This document shows positions 8,654 to 17,216 of a stretch of DNA of 64,000 nucleotides, one piece after another. Positions within the stretch are counted from its first letter, which is position 1. Each line of letters starts with the position of its first letter. The stretch is from Thermohalobaculum sp039028795 (GTDB lineage Bacteria; Pseudomonadota; Alphaproteobacteria; Rhodobacterales; Rhodobacteraceae), in NCBI GenBank assembly GCA_039028795.1, contig JBCCHJ010000017.1, positions 1 to 64,000 of the forward strand, in the 5' to 3' direction. A program made the translations under genes and the position numbers. The notes beneath the pieces are model-generated. The model was not told the DNA's origin, made no database searches, and saw only the letters and a list, made by a program, of their open reading frames with translations.

Positions 8654-9490
8654 TCAGACAGGTGCAAATTTACGGCATCCGACCATCAGACGGCGCATCG
8701 CGGACAGCCGCCGCTTACGCTCGTCGGCGTCGATGCGTTTTGGTTTCCGGGCGTCCTGAACGCCCGGTATGTGATCCAGATCATTAATCAACTCGCTTAT
8801 CTGATCACGGGTATCCCAAAGCCGTTCAGTCCCGAGGTCCGGGCAGACGAACTCTTCCAGCAACATGGTCACAAGATCCAAAGAACGTTGGACATCGGCC
8901 AAGGATCCATTCTGCGCGCCCATCAGCAAGGATGGTACTGGTCTTAACCTGTCCAGGAAGGCACCGGCTTCCTGGCGGGACACGACCTTGCCGGATCGCG
9001 GTGAAATGTAAATTGCCTCACCGTGCCGATAGTCGGATCTGCATCTTCGAAATCGGCGCATGTATCCCAGCGCCTCAAGCAGCGCGATTTCCCAATGAAC
9101 GAAATGAATTGGCCAGCGCGGGTCTTCAATCTCCATGGCTTGGACGATGCAGGTACTGGCGGAGAAAAGACTTTGATACGGCTCGTTTGGTGGAACCATA
9201 TCTGTAATGGTTTCATTCAGGTGCCGCACGATCAGAATCGCTGGATCATCATTGCGCTCAGAGGTGACGCCATGGGCGACGTCGTTAATTTGCACGTCCA
9301 CAAGACCGGCTATACCCGAGATCTTACCAGTGATCTCCAACTCGCAGCCAGGCAGCAATAGCTGAATGTCGGACCGGTCCAGTTTCAAGCTGCAGGTTCG
9401 AAGGCCATGACTTCGCGTCAGCAGATTCAGCAAAAGTTCCGAGGCCGATTTCTTAGCGACGCTCAGCATTAAGGCAGTATCAGACCACAT
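8654..9490 (-). CDS. RecO-like protein (divergent paralog beside recO)
   Basis: A 278-residue protein that aligns by eye with the neighbouring RecO over its whole length: HFVHWEIALLEALGYM against RYAQWELKLLEILGFG, YISPRSGKVVSRQEAGAF against FVSPRSGRAVCRTAGAPF, and RLRPVPSLLMGAQ against RMLPLPSFLLGAR. The N-terminus (MWSDTALMLSVAKKSASEL) occupies the OB-fold position. A basic tail (about residues 245-278, DARKPKRIDADERKRR) has no counterpart in RecO. Hand-counted sample lines are about 50-55% GC, against about 67% in recO, so composition differs. It is separated from recO by 186 bases and from the DUF1491 gene by 195 bases, unlike the tight spacing elsewhere in the block. A specialised or decaying RecO duplicate is the simplest reading; function unproven. 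Confidence 0.7.
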   Translation of the reverse strand: MWSDTALMLSVAKKSASELLLNLLTRSHGLRTCSLKLDRSDIQLLLPGCELEITGKISGIAGLVDVQINDVAHGVTSERNDDPAILIVRHLNETITDMVPPNEPYQSLFSASTCIVQAMEIEDPRWPIHFVHWEIALLEALGYMRRFRRCRSDYRHGEAIYISPRSGKVVSRQEAGAFLDRLRPVPSLLMGAQNGSLADVQRSLDLVTMLLEEFVCPDLGTERLWDTRDQISELINDLDHIPGVQDARKPKRIDADERKRRLSAMRRLMVGCRKFAPV

Positions 9491-9685
9491 ATTCGTCTCA
9501 CCTTAGCCGCACCCCGAACGAAACATGCCAAAAAACGAATAATCGCCGGTGAAACGATGTCCTTAACAACCGGTGAAGCATGCCGATTTTTTGGTTGGAG
9601 TTAGCGCAAATTGATCGCGGCTTAGGTCGCATCGCAGCATTATCGGTGACTGAGGTTTCACGGAAGGCGCAGTTGGTGCAATGGC

Positions 9686-10018
9686 TCAGGTCAGGCCTTC
9701 GTGGTCCAGCAAGTGCCTGCCCTTCGGATCTTCGACCTCAATAACCCAGAGATCCCGATCGAACCGGCGCTGATTTGCAATTGCCTCGTCAACATCGCGT
9801 TCACTTTCGGAGTCTTTCGCGCAATCCCAGATCCGTGCGCCATCACCATCATACGTCCGGGTGAAAAGGCTGGCTTTCCCGTCCATTGTGGCCAGTTTGA
9901 TCGCAATGGCGCCCGCCGTGGCGTCCCCTTTGTGGGCGATATGGGCGAAGATACCTTCGCCCTGCAGCCGTGCCAAATAAGCAGCAATCCAGAATTCCGA
10001 TGTTAGACCGCCCGCCAT
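9686..10018 (-). CDS. DUF1491 family protein
   Basis: A 110-residue protein of a family largely restricted to alphaproteobacteria and usually found between era and recO. Recognisable stretches are LTSEFWIAAYLARLQGEGIFAHIAHKGD split around GDATAGAI, FTRTYDGDGARIW, and an acidic C-terminus (DLWVIEVEDPKGRH). The start ATG directly abuts the era stop codon with no gap, indicating translational coupling. No catalytic motif or membrane segment is visible. Function unknown; the conserved position suggests a link to RNA or ribosome maturation, which is inference. Confidence 0.8.
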   Translation of the reverse strand: MAGGLTSEFWIAAYLARLQGEGIFAHIAHKGDATAGAIAIKLATMDGKASLFTRTYDGDGARIWDCAKDSESERDVDEAIANQRRFDRDLWVIEVEDPKGRHLLDHEGLT

Positions 10019-10942
10019 TTACGACCCATCCGAATAGTCCAGGCCGATCTGCGAATACCGTTCCGGTTCTTCCTGCCAATTCGGCCGGGCCTTTACCGTC
10101 AGGAAAAGGTGCGCCGGTCGATCCAGCAGAGCCGTCAGCTCTTTGCGGGCTTCCGCGCCGATGGCTTTGATCGTCTCTCCGCGCTTGCCCAAAACGATGC
10201 CCTTGTGGCCGTCGCGGACCACATAGATCACCTGCTCCACACGGACAGAGCCATCCTTGCGCTCTTCCCAGGTCTCGGTCTCGACGGTCAGTTGATAGGG
10301 CAGTTCCTGATGCAGCCGCAGCGTCAGCTTTTCGCGGGTGATTTCCGCTGCGATCTGGCGCAGAGGTGCATCGGCGATCTGGTCTTCCGGATAGTGCCAC
10401 GGGCCTGTTGGCACGTTGCTGGCCAGCCACGTCCGCAAATCCGCGACACCGTCCCCGTTTTCTGCCGAAATCAGAAAGACCTCGGCAAAGCTTCGGCGCT
10501 GGGACAGATCCGCTACCAGGGCCAGCAGAGTTTCGCGTTTCACCCTGTCGATCTTGTTGATTGCCAACGCAACCGGCCGGTTCTGGGTGTGGGCCTCCAG
10601 GCTTTCCAGGATACGCTCGACGCCGTCTGTCACGCCGTGATGCGCCTCGACCATCAACACGGTGATGTCGGCATCCTCGGCACCTGCCCAGGCCGAGGCA
10701 ACCATGGCCCGGTCCAACCGTCTGCGCGGCTGGAAAAGCCCGGGCGTATCGACAAAGACCAGTTGCGCCGACCCTTCCAGGGCGATCCCACGAATGCGCG
10801 ACCGCGTCGTCTGAACCTTATGCGTCACAATCGAAACTTTCGCGCCGACCATTCGGTTCAGCAGCGTCGACTTGCCGGCATTCGGCTCGCCGATCAGGGC
10901 GACAAAACCACAGCGTTCCGGGACGGCGTCAGTCATCTTCAC
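10019..10942 (-). CDS. era: GTPase Era
   Basis: A 307-residue essential GTPase that binds the 3' end of 16S rRNA during 30S assembly. The Walker A motif GEPNAGKSTLLN lies near residue 18, followed by the switch region TTRSRIRGIALEG, DTPG, and NKIDRVKRE as the guanine-specificity motif. The C-terminal KH domain contains GKRGETIKAIGAEARKE. The start overlaps the end of rnc by 14 bases, so the two are translated as a coupled pair. The next gene abuts its stop. Confidence 0.96.
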   Translation of the reverse strand: MKMTDAVPERCGFVALIGEPNAGKSTLLNRMVGAKVSIVTHKVQTTRSRIRGIALEGSAQLVFVDTPGLFQPRRRLDRAMVASAWAGAEDADITVLMVEAHHGVTDGVERILESLEAHTQNRPVALAINKIDRVKRETLLALVADLSQRRSFAEVFLISAENGDGVADLRTWLASNVPTGPWHYPEDQIADAPLRQIAAEITREKLTLRLHQELPYQLTVETETWEERKDGSVRVEQVIYVVRDGHKGIVLGKRGETIKAIGAEARKELTALLDRPAHLFLTVKARPNWQEEPERYSQIGLDYSDGS

Positions 10943-11612
10943 CCAGTTTCTCTAATAGAGCCTCTGCGGCGGCCTGTTCCGCCTGCTTTTTGGAACCTGC
11001 CTTACCGGTTGCCGATATACCGTTTTCCAGGCTGGCCTTGATCACGAATTTGGGTGCGTGATCCGGCCCAGAGCGTCCGACCATGTCATAGGACGGCAGC
11101 GCCAAGCCCCGGCCTTGCGCCCATTCCTGGATCGCGGTTTTCGGATCGGTCGGCGCCTGGTCCACTGCATCGACCCGATTGTTCCATTCCGCTTGGATGA
11201 ACGCGCTTGCCGCCTCCATCCCGCCATCCAGATAAAGCGCTGCAATCACCGCCTCCATGGCATCGGCCAGGATTGCTGCCTTGCGTCGCCCGCCCGATGT
11301 GCTTTCGGACCGGCCGAGATGCAGGTACTGGCCCAATCCGATACCTTCTGCCACCTCGGCCAAGGTTTCACGACGGACGAGGGCGTTGAACCTGGGTGCC
11401 AGGTCCCCCTCCTGAGCATCCGGGTAGGCATCCATCAAGGTCTGCGCGATCACCAATCCCAGCACCCGGTCGCCAAGGAACTCCAACCGTTGATTGTCGG
11501 GCCGCGAAGGTGACGAGGCCGATGGATGCGTCAGGCCCTGCTGCAACAGGCCCGGGTTCTTAAACTGATGACCAAGGGCAATCTCCAGCGCACGGTTCGA
11601 GTGGTTGGTCAT
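10929..11612 (-). CDS. rnc: Ribonuclease III
   Basis: A 227-residue dsRNA endonuclease that processes rRNA precursors and structured mRNAs. The RNase III signature reads QRLEFLGDRVLGL (residues 41-53), with the second acidic cluster in DAMEAVIAALYLDGG. A dsRNA-binding domain occupies the C-terminus (KTAIQEWAQGRGL to KQAEQAAAEALLEKL). The first signature residue is Gln instead of the more usual Glu; the remaining Glu, Asp and downstream Asp/Glu ligands are intact, and I recall the same Gln in Rhodobacter enzymes, so activity is expected. The start overlaps the upstream signal peptidase stop by 4 bases. Confidence 0.95.
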   Translation of the reverse strand: MTNHSNRALEIALGHQFKNPGLLQQGLTHPSASSPSRPDNQRLEFLGDRVLGLVIAQTLMDAYPDAQEGDLAPRFNALVRRETLAEVAEGIGLGQYLHLGRSESTSGGRRKAAILADAMEAVIAALYLDGGMEAASAFIQAEWNNRVDAVDQAPTDPKTAIQEWAQGRGLALPSYDMVGRSGPDHAPKFVIKASLENGISATGKAGSKKQAEQAAAEALLEKLGEDD

Positions 11613-12325
11613 TCGGCATCCAGCCGTTTGAAGAACCGGTCCCAGCGCGGCGCACTTGTGTCAGGGTCGTTCGAGGTGTGGATCAGCCAGGCTTTGTATT
11701 TGACTTTATCAACGGGCACCGCGCCGAGCGATGGAAACCTACTGTCGACAGAGTTGTCGCGATTGTCGCCCATGACGAAGACGTGGCGCTCTGGAACATT
11801 GAAGACTTGGGTATTGTCAGCCTGCGTTTGCCCAAGGTCCAATACGCGATAGCTGACCCCATCTGTCAGCTGTTCATTCCACTGGCTAACGCGGCAGGGC
11901 TGATCTGGATCTGCGTTGTTCAAACAGGATGCTCTTCCAAATCCACGTTCTGCAGATGGCATTTCGAAGTCTTCAACCTGACGCAGCTCCAACCCGGTTC
12001 CGTTCAGGTGCACTTCGCCATCGATCATTTGCACGGTGTCGCCTGCTAAACCTATCACCCGTTTAATGTAGTCGGTGCCGGGTTGCTGTGGATGTTCGAA
12101 GACGACTATCTCGCCCCGTTTGGGCCTTTGATCCATCGGTTCGGTAAGTACCACATCACCGGTCATCAGCGCTGGCTGCATCGAAGACGCCGTGATGGCA
12201 TAGAAATCACCACCAGTGACCCGGCTCAACACCAGAGGCAGCGCGCCGGCAACGATGACAATGGCGATCAGGATACCGCAGGCGATCCAAGCCCAAAATC
12301 CGATTTTTTTGCCGCCGCTACTCAA
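11609..12325 (-). CDS. Signal peptidase I, second copy (TTG start proposed)
   Basis: A 238-residue S26 signal peptidase with one N-terminal anchor (IGFWAWIACGILIAIVIVAG). The catalytic Ser lies in ITASSMQPALMTGD, the catalytic Lys in DYIKRVIGLAGD, and the box E motif in MGDNRDNSVDSRF. It removes signal peptides on the periplasmic side of the inner membrane. The TTG at 12325 gives an N-terminus (SSGGKKIGFW) that lines up with the neighbouring LepB (TEQKKEGFW) and overlaps its stop by only 8 bases. A GTG at 12376 would add 17 Gly/Ser-rich residues and overlap by 59. It is shorter than the first copy and clearly divergent from it, so it may have a different substrate set. Confidence 0.88.
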   Translation of the reverse strand: MSSGGKKIGFWAWIACGILIAIVIVAGALPLVLSRVTGGDFYAITASSMQPALMTGDVVLTEPMDQRPKRGEIVVFEHPQQPGTDYIKRVIGLAGDTVQMIDGEVHLNGTGLELRQVEDFEMPSAERGFGRASCLNNADPDQPCRVSQWNEQLTDGVSYRVLDLGQTQADNTQVFNVPERHVFVMGDNRDNSVDSRFPSLGAVPVDKVKYKAWLIHTSNDPDTSAPRWDRFFKRLDAE

Positions 12326-13187
12326 TGGACTTGAAGAATCTGGCCCAGCGCCATTCCCAGAACTCCCAGAAAGCACCGGCAGAAGACAGTGCGATCACAT
12401 CGGCCCGGCCGATCAGGTTTTCCATGGGAACCTGTCCCACCGAAGGGAAGCGACCGTCAACCGAGTTGTCCCGATTGTCGCCCAAAAACAGGATATGATC
12501 GTCGAGCACTTCGATCACGTCTGTATTGTCATACCGGGTGCGCCCCAACTCCAGGATCGAATGCCTGCGCCCGCCGGGCAGTTCTTCGATAAAATGGGCA
12601 GTTTCGCAATCTCCGCCCAGGGGAACCGGGTCATTTATACACGGCCCCGTGCGCAGCCGATCGCCATCCATGCCTTTCGGCTCGGCAAAATTGGTCGCGC
12701 GTTCCAGCCCGACCTGGTCCCCGTTGATGAAGAGCACGCCATCAACCATCTGAACCTTGTCGCCGGGCAATCCGATGACCCGCTTGATGTAGTCAACGCA
12801 ATCGTCCGGGCCTGCCTCTGCCCTGGCGATGCCAAACCACGACAGAAAACCTTTGCCGATGCGCACTGAAAACTCGATCGGACCTTCGGAACAGGCGTCC
12901 TTCTTGGGATGCTTAAAGACAACTACGTCGCCGCGTTCAGGCATCGATCCCCAGATCCGCCCGTCAAAGAGATCTGGCGAAAACGGCAAGGAATATTTGG
13001 AATAGCCGTAAGAGAATTTCGATACGAACAGATAATCCCCGACCAGCAAAGTAGGCTTCATCGACCCGGAAGGGATCGAGAAAGGCTGATACAGAATTGA
13101 CCGGAACGCCATCGCGATCACCAAGGCCCAAAAGACGGTTTTCACCGTTTCCCAGAAGCCTTCTTTTTTCTGCTCGGTACGCGCCAT
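12318..13187 (-). CDS. lepB: Signal peptidase I
   Basis: A 289-residue inner-membrane serine protease that cleaves secretory signal peptides. The N-terminal anchor lies in TVKTVFWALVIAMAFRSI. The Ser nucleophile is in FSIPSGSMKPTLLVGD, the Lys general base in DYIKRVIGLPGDKVQ, and box E in FLGDNRDNSVDGRF. The start at 13187 (MARTEQKK) follows GCAGGA at normal spacing; an upstream in-frame Met at 13238 is not supported. It is the first of two tandem signal peptidase genes in the acpS-lepB-rnc-era run. A conserved insert with a Cys-bearing loop (DDCVDYIK) is seen. Confidence 0.95.
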   Translation of the reverse strand: MARTEQKKEGFWETVKTVFWALVIAMAFRSILYQPFSIPSGSMKPTLLVGDYLFVSKFSYGYSKYSLPFSPDLFDGRIWGSMPERGDVVVFKHPKKDACSEGPIEFSVRIGKGFLSWFGIARAEAGPDDCVDYIKRVIGLPGDKVQMVDGVLFINGDQVGLERATNFAEPKGMDGDRLRTGPCINDPVPLGGDCETAHFIEELPGGRRHSILELGRTRYDNTDVIEVLDDHILFLGDNRDNSVDGRFPSVGQVPMENLIGRADVIALSSAGAFWEFWEWRWARFFKSIE

Positions 13188-13292
13188 ACGGGGTCCTGCC
13201 TGTCGTGTTTGCGCTATGTGAAGGTCGGGCGGGGTCAAGTCAAGCCAGCGGGATGACGCGATACCGTCGCATGCCTTTCACGACTTGGCGAG

Positions 13293-13718
13293 TTAAGTAG
13301 CGGACTGCACGTATGGCGTGTCCTGCGGGACGGCCTCGATCACCACAAAGGCTTGGGCGAAGGGGTCGTCGTCGGTAATCGTGACATGGATTCTGGCAGC
13401 CATTCCCGGCGGCGTCAGCTTCCGCAGGCGTTCTGCAGCACCTCCGGTCAGTTCCATCGTTGGTTGGCCACTGGGAAGGTTCACGACACCCATTTCGCGC
13501 CAAGCAACGCCCATGCGCAGACCGGTTCCAAGGGCTTTGGAACAGGCCTCTTTCGCGGCCCAACGCTTGGCATAGGATGCCGCCCGCTGCCTGCGCTTTT
13601 CGGATTTGGCCTGCTCAATATCCGTGAAGCAGCGTTGAATGAACCTTTCACCGAACCGGTCCAAAGTCTTCGTGATCCGCCTGATGTCGGCCAGATCTGA
13701 TCCAATTCCGATGATCAT
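13293..13718 (-). CDS. acpS: Holo-[acyl-carrier-protein] synthase
   Basis: A 141-residue enzyme that transfers 4'-phosphopantetheine from CoA to apo-ACP. The N-terminal MIIGIGSDLADIRRI carries the Mg-binding Asp, and KRWAAKEACSKALGTG carries the second metal ligand (Glu) and catalytic region. The start is set at MIIGIGSD, the invariant family N-terminus; the frame extends 7 codons further upstream without support. It stands between the LysE/cupin/pdxJ genes and lepB, the usual rhodobacterial neighbourhood. Confidence 0.94.
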   Translation of the reverse strand: MIIGIGSDLADIRRITKTLDRFGERFIQRCFTDIEQAKSEKRRQRAASYAKRWAAKEACSKALGTGLRMGVAWREMGVVNLPSGQPTMELTGGAAERLRKLTPPGMAARIHVTITDDDPFAQAFVVIEAVPQDTPYVQSAT

Positions 13719-13858
13719 GCAGGCAAACGCGCAGCGCACGCGGTGTCTATAACGTGGTTGCCCGGCAAGTCATTCAGTCCGATGCGGATCAAGGGTTGTC
13801 TCCGTTAAGGGGCCATCGAACCGTGATGGACTTTACCCGTCCGCCCGGCGTGCAGGCT

Positions 13859-14494
13859 TCAGTTTCGCGATAAGATCAGTTTAAGCCCCGCCAGGCCGAA
13901 ACCAAGTGCGAAAACGCCTTCGATCCAGCGCCGCCCTCGCATGTAGACTGCGCTGGCAATTGGCGCCGAAAACGACGCCGCATACACCCAGTAAATCAAA
14001 AGCCCGCAGAAGGTACACAAACCAACAATAACAATCATGGCAAATGCACCACCCTGATCCGGTGTGCCCAATGCGATCACGGCGGTCCAGGCAAGCACGG
14101 CCTTTGGGTTCATGATGTTCAAAATAAACCCGCGCCAGATCATGCGCCGTCCAACTCCGTCTTCAGGTGCCGATTTCAGCGCACCGGGATCGTCTGCTGA
14201 AAGGGCGCTCTTCGCCGACAACCAGGCCAGATACAATAGATATGCACCGCCCAAACTCTTCAGCAACAACAGCGCCGGGGCCCAGGCGATGATCAATGCG
14301 CCCAAGCCCACCGCCGTAAGGATACCCCAAACCGAAAGTCCGATGGTCAGCCCAACACCCAGCGCCAAGCTGGCCCAAAGCCCACGGGCCATGGATGTGG
14401 CCGCAACCGCCAGGGTGGCTGGACCCGGTGATGCAGCAGCGACAAAAAACGCCAGAAGCGGCGGCATCAGAAAGGATAGTTGATCCAGGTTCAT
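13859..14494 (-). CDS. LysE family translocator, copy A
   Basis: A 211-residue inner-membrane exporter with about six hydrophobic segments. The LysE/RhtB signature FFVAAASPGPATLAVAATSM lies at the N-terminus and GFILNIMNPKAVLAW in the middle. Members export amino acids such as lysine, threonine or homoserine lactone. The substrate here cannot be assigned. It is 14 bases downstream of a cupin gene in the same direction, so the pair is likely co-transcribed. A second LysE gene lies on the other side of the cupin. Confidence 0.85.
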   Translation of the reverse strand: MNLDQLSFLMPPLLAFFVAAASPGPATLAVAATSMARGLWASLALGVGLTIGLSVWGILTAVGLGALIIAWAPALLLLKSLGGAYLLYLAWLSAKSALSADDPGALKSAPEDGVGRRMIWRGFILNIMNPKAVLAWTAVIALGTPDQGGAFAMIVIVGLCTFCGLLIYWVYAASFSAPIASAVYMRGRRWIEGVFALGFGLAGLKLILSRN

Positions 14495-14508
14495 CTTCGG
14501 TCCACCTG

Positions 14509-14994
14509 TTACTTCGCCCCGGCGACCGGATTGGCGATGTGTTCGTGATCGACCAGGTTCCAGGTCAGTCCTTCGTTCCGATAAATTCGTTTGGCTTTAC
14601 GTGGGTAGTCGCCGACATCCTGCGCCAACCGCTGACCGACGACAATCATCCGCAAGGTTTCTGAACCTGTATTGTGGATTGTGTGCGCCAAACCGCACTT
14701 GCGATAGCCGATGAAGTCGCCGGGTTTGATCGGATGGCTTTCTTCACCGATTTCGGCGGTGGCTGTTCCCGCCAGAACGAAAATGCACTCATCCTCGAAG
14801 TAGTGCATATGATACTCAGTTGTCTCGTCACCGGGCGCGACTTCGATGATGTGAAATCCCAGGCCGGTCAGCCCGGTTAAATCGCCTAAAGATTTGTTGA
14901 TCCGCTTGGCATCCGGATTCAGGAAATGCGTCTTTGCAAGCCCCTCCATCGCCGCGATTTCTTCGGCGGTTATCAGATATTTTTCGTCGGCCAT
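14509..14994 (-). CDS. Cupin domain protein
   Basis: A 161-residue protein with a single cupin barrel. Cupin motif 1 reads TTEYHMHYFEDECIFVLAG, with the metal-binding His/His/Glu pattern, and motif 2 reads CGLAHTIHNTG after KPGDFIGY. It is probably a metal-dependent small-molecule-binding or isomerase/oxygenase-type protein. It sits between two LysE exporters, which may point to amino-acid or derivative handling. No transmembrane segment or signal peptide is seen. Substrate unknown. Confidence 0.78.
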   Translation of the reverse strand: MADEKYLITAEEIAAMEGLAKTHFLNPDAKRINKSLGDLTGLTGLGFHIIEVAPGDETTEYHMHYFEDECIFVLAGTATAEIGEESHPIKPGDFIGYRKCGLAHTIHNTGSETLRMIVVGQRLAQDVGDYPRKAKRIYRNEGLTWNLVDHEHIANPVAGAK

Positions 14995-15113
14995 GCCTGG
15001 CTCCTGTCAGGTAAGGAATGCGTCGCTCAATGTACGTCTTGCGCGGGTACAGGGAAGACCGCGCGGAATCAGGATTTGTGATGCACCATGCGAGGCCGCC
15101 GAATGACCGCGCG

Positions 15114-15731
15114 TTACTTTGCGAAGGCGGAACGGATCAAACCAAGCCCTGCGATCGAGAATAGACCCGCGACGAAATAGTTGATCCAACGACGTATACG
15201 ACGGTACCCGGCCATCACGCCGGACAGCGAGAACAACAGCATGTACAACATGTTCACAAGCAAGGCGACGCTGGTGCATATCGCAACGCCGATCGCCAGG
15301 GCTGCGGGGCTCGCCGTTTCGCTAAGGCCAACACTCAGGGCTGCCATCCAGGCGATCACTGTCTTCGGATTGGACAGATTCAACGCAATGCCCTGTACAA
15401 AAAGCCGATCCCGATCGACGGATGCCGGCCGCGTTTCCGCAGGGTCGCGTGCCGCCCTTGCTGATTGCCAGGCGAGATAAAGCAGATAGATCCCGCCAAG
15501 AACCTTAAGGACGGATAGTAGATAGACAGAAGTTTGCAGAATTGCGCCCAGTCCCGTCGCGGCGACGATGCCCCAAACGGCAATACCTGTGGTCAAGCCC
15601 AGCGAGAACCGAAAGCTAGCAGCGCGCCCGCGATCCATGGCGATAACCGCATTGGCAATGTTTGCCGGGCCTGGTGATACGGCAACTGCGAAGAATGCCA
15701 AAGCGATCGCCAGATAGGCGGCAATGTCCAT
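15114..15731 (-). CDS. LysE family translocator, copy B
   Basis: A 205-residue inner-membrane exporter. The LysE signature FFAVAVSPGPANIANAVIAM is at the N-terminus and GIALNLSNPKTVIAWMA in the middle, and hydrophobic segments span most of the protein. Its ATG overlaps the pdxJ stop by one base (TGATG), so it is translated with pdxJ. It is homologous to the LysE gene beyond the cupin but too divergent for a recent duplication. Export substrate unknown. Confidence 0.86.
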   Translation of the reverse strand: MDIAAYLAIALAFFAVAVSPGPANIANAVIAMDRGRAASFRFSLGLTTGIAVWGIVAATGLGAILQTSVYLLSVLKVLGGIYLLYLAWQSARAARDPAETRPASVDRDRLFVQGIALNLSNPKTVIAWMAALSVGLSETASPAALAIGVAICTSVALLVNMLYMLLFSLSGVMAGYRRIRRWINYFVAGLFSIAGLGLIRSAFAK

Positions 15732-16519
15732 CAGGCGACATCTTCGCCAAAGGCATCGCGGCGGGCACGGTCCATCAATTCGCGCATCCGGCGAATGGCG
15801 CTGTCCAGTCCCGAAAAGATCGCCTCGCCGATCAGGTAGTGGCCGATATTCAGTTCAATGACCTCCGGAAAGGCGGCGACCGGCGTCACGGTGTCGAAGG
15901 TCAGGCCGTGCCCGGCATGAACTTCCAGGCCCAGCGAGTGGCCAAACGCGGCCATGTCGCGCAACCGGTCCAACTCCACATCACGATCGTCAAAGCGACC
16001 CTCTGCATGAGCATCGCAATAGGCACCTGTGTGCAATTCGATCACTGGGGCGCCGATGCGGGCAGCGGCTTCGATCTGACGCTGATCGGCGGCGATAAAA
16101 ATCGAAACCCGGCATCCGGCATCGCGCAAGGGCGCGATGAAATGGGCAAGCCGGTTTTCTTCGCGCGCCACTTCCAACCCACCTTCGGTGGTTTTTTCTT
16201 CGCGCTTTTCCGGAACGATGCAGACGGCATTCGGCTTATGACGCAACGCAATTGCCTGCATTTCATCGGTGGCCGCCATTTCGAAGTTCAGCGGCAGGCT
16301 CAAAGCCTCCATCAACCGGTCGATATCGCCATCAGTGATGTGGCGGCGGTCTTCGCGAAGGTGTGCTGTAATGCCGTCGGCCCCCGCCATCTCGGCCATC
16401 TTTGCCGCGCGGACCGGGTCTGGCACGTCTCCGCCGCGGGCGTTCCGGATTGTCGCCACGTGGTCGATGTTGACACCAAGACGCAAGCGTCCGACGGGAC
16501 GGTCAAGCTGCTCAGGCAT
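15731..16519 (-). CDS. pdxJ: Pyridoxine 5'-phosphate synthase
   Basis: A 262-residue TIM-barrel enzyme that condenses 1-deoxy-D-xylulose 5-phosphate with 3-amino-2-oxopropyl phosphate, the last ring-forming step of DXP-dependent vitamin B6 synthesis. Motifs are RLGVNIDHVATIRNARGG, ADGITAHLREDRRHI, and EVHAGHGLTFDTV with the phosphate-binding IGHYLIGEAIF. The ATG at 16519 follows a strong GGAGGGAGACC site and overlaps the end of the DUF2062 gene by 8 bases; a 40-codon upstream extension is rejected because homology begins at LGVNIDHVA. Confidence 0.95.
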   Translation of the reverse strand: MPEQLDRPVGRLRLGVNIDHVATIRNARGGDVPDPVRAAKMAEMAGADGITAHLREDRRHITDGDIDRLMEALSLPLNFEMAATDEMQAIALRHKPNAVCIVPEKREEKTTEGGLEVAREENRLAHFIAPLRDAGCRVSIFIAADQRQIEAAARIGAPVIELHTGAYCDAHAEGRFDDRDVELDRLRDMAAFGHSLGLEVHAGHGLTFDTVTPVAAFPEVIELNIGHYLIGEAIFSGLDSAIRRMRELMDRARRDAFGEDVA

Positions 16520-17189
16520 GGTCTCCCTCCATTCCGTCATGCGCCTGATAGGCGGACAGTTCTTTGTCCAGTTCCGCCCGACGGCGTTCCTGGATGATCT
16601 GCAGCTTCTTACGCCGCCGTTCCTGATACGCGGCCACAATGGGCCCGATCAACCAGTAACAGGCAACCGCACAAAACAGCCCAGGAAGGATACCGCCAAT
16701 CAGGTACGGAAGGAACACGTCATGGAAGAACTTAACCAGCCCATCCATCATGGATGGGCCATAGCCAAACCAGCTTTTCATTGTGGCCCAGATAGAGGAA
16801 AACGCCTCGGCAAATGCATCGCCGACAACCTCTATCCCTGATCCATCGTCGTTCTGGCCCAACAGCCATCGGCCCATGCCCAAAGATGCAGCCGAAATGA
16901 ATGGGAAAGTAATGGGATTGCCGACAATCGTGCCAAAGAGGCCCGCCAGGACATTCCCCCGGACAAGCCAGGCCAAGCCCGCGGCTAGAAAGAAATGAAA
17001 CCCAAAGAACGGCGAGAAAGATGCAAGCGCCCCACAGGCAAAGCCCAAGGCGATTCGATGCGGGCTGTCAGGCAGGCGCCGCATGCGTTTGCCGATGTAA
17101 TCGATGCCGCGCCAGAACCCTTTGCGTGGCGCCACGGCTTCGCGCAGGCGATTGGAAAGCAGTGCCTTCTCACGCCGCTTGAATATCAT
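16512..17189 (-). CDS. DUF2062 domain membrane protein
   Basis: A 225-residue protein with two to three membrane segments. The DUF2062 core runs from RIALGFACGALASFSPFFGFH through GTIVGNPITFPFISAASLGMG split at the GNP motif, and a further hydrophobic hairpin (LIGGILPGLFCAVACYWLIG) precedes a basic, coiled C-terminus rich in Arg and Glu. The family is widespread in proteobacteria with no assigned function. It ends inside the start region of pdxJ (8-base overlap) and follows the rsh gene by 27 bases, so it is part of the same run. Confidence 0.85.
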   Translation of the reverse strand: MIFKRREKALLSNRLREAVAPRKGFWRGIDYIGKRMRRLPDSPHRIALGFACGALASFSPFFGFHFFLAAGLAWLVRGNVLAGLFGTIVGNPITFPFISAASLGMGRWLLGQNDDGSGIEVVGDAFAEAFSSIWATMKSWFGYGPSMMDGLVKFFHDVFLPYLIGGILPGLFCAVACYWLIGPIVAAYQERRRKKLQIIQERRRAELDKELSAYQAHDGMEGDHA

Positions 17190-17216
17190 GTCCCACCAAG
17201 CCCTTCACGCACATCC

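Noticed and set aside
10109..11041. 310-codon plus-strand frame over era and rnc
   Set aside because: Antisense to two conserved housekeeping genes with signature motifs; no start site or known domain.
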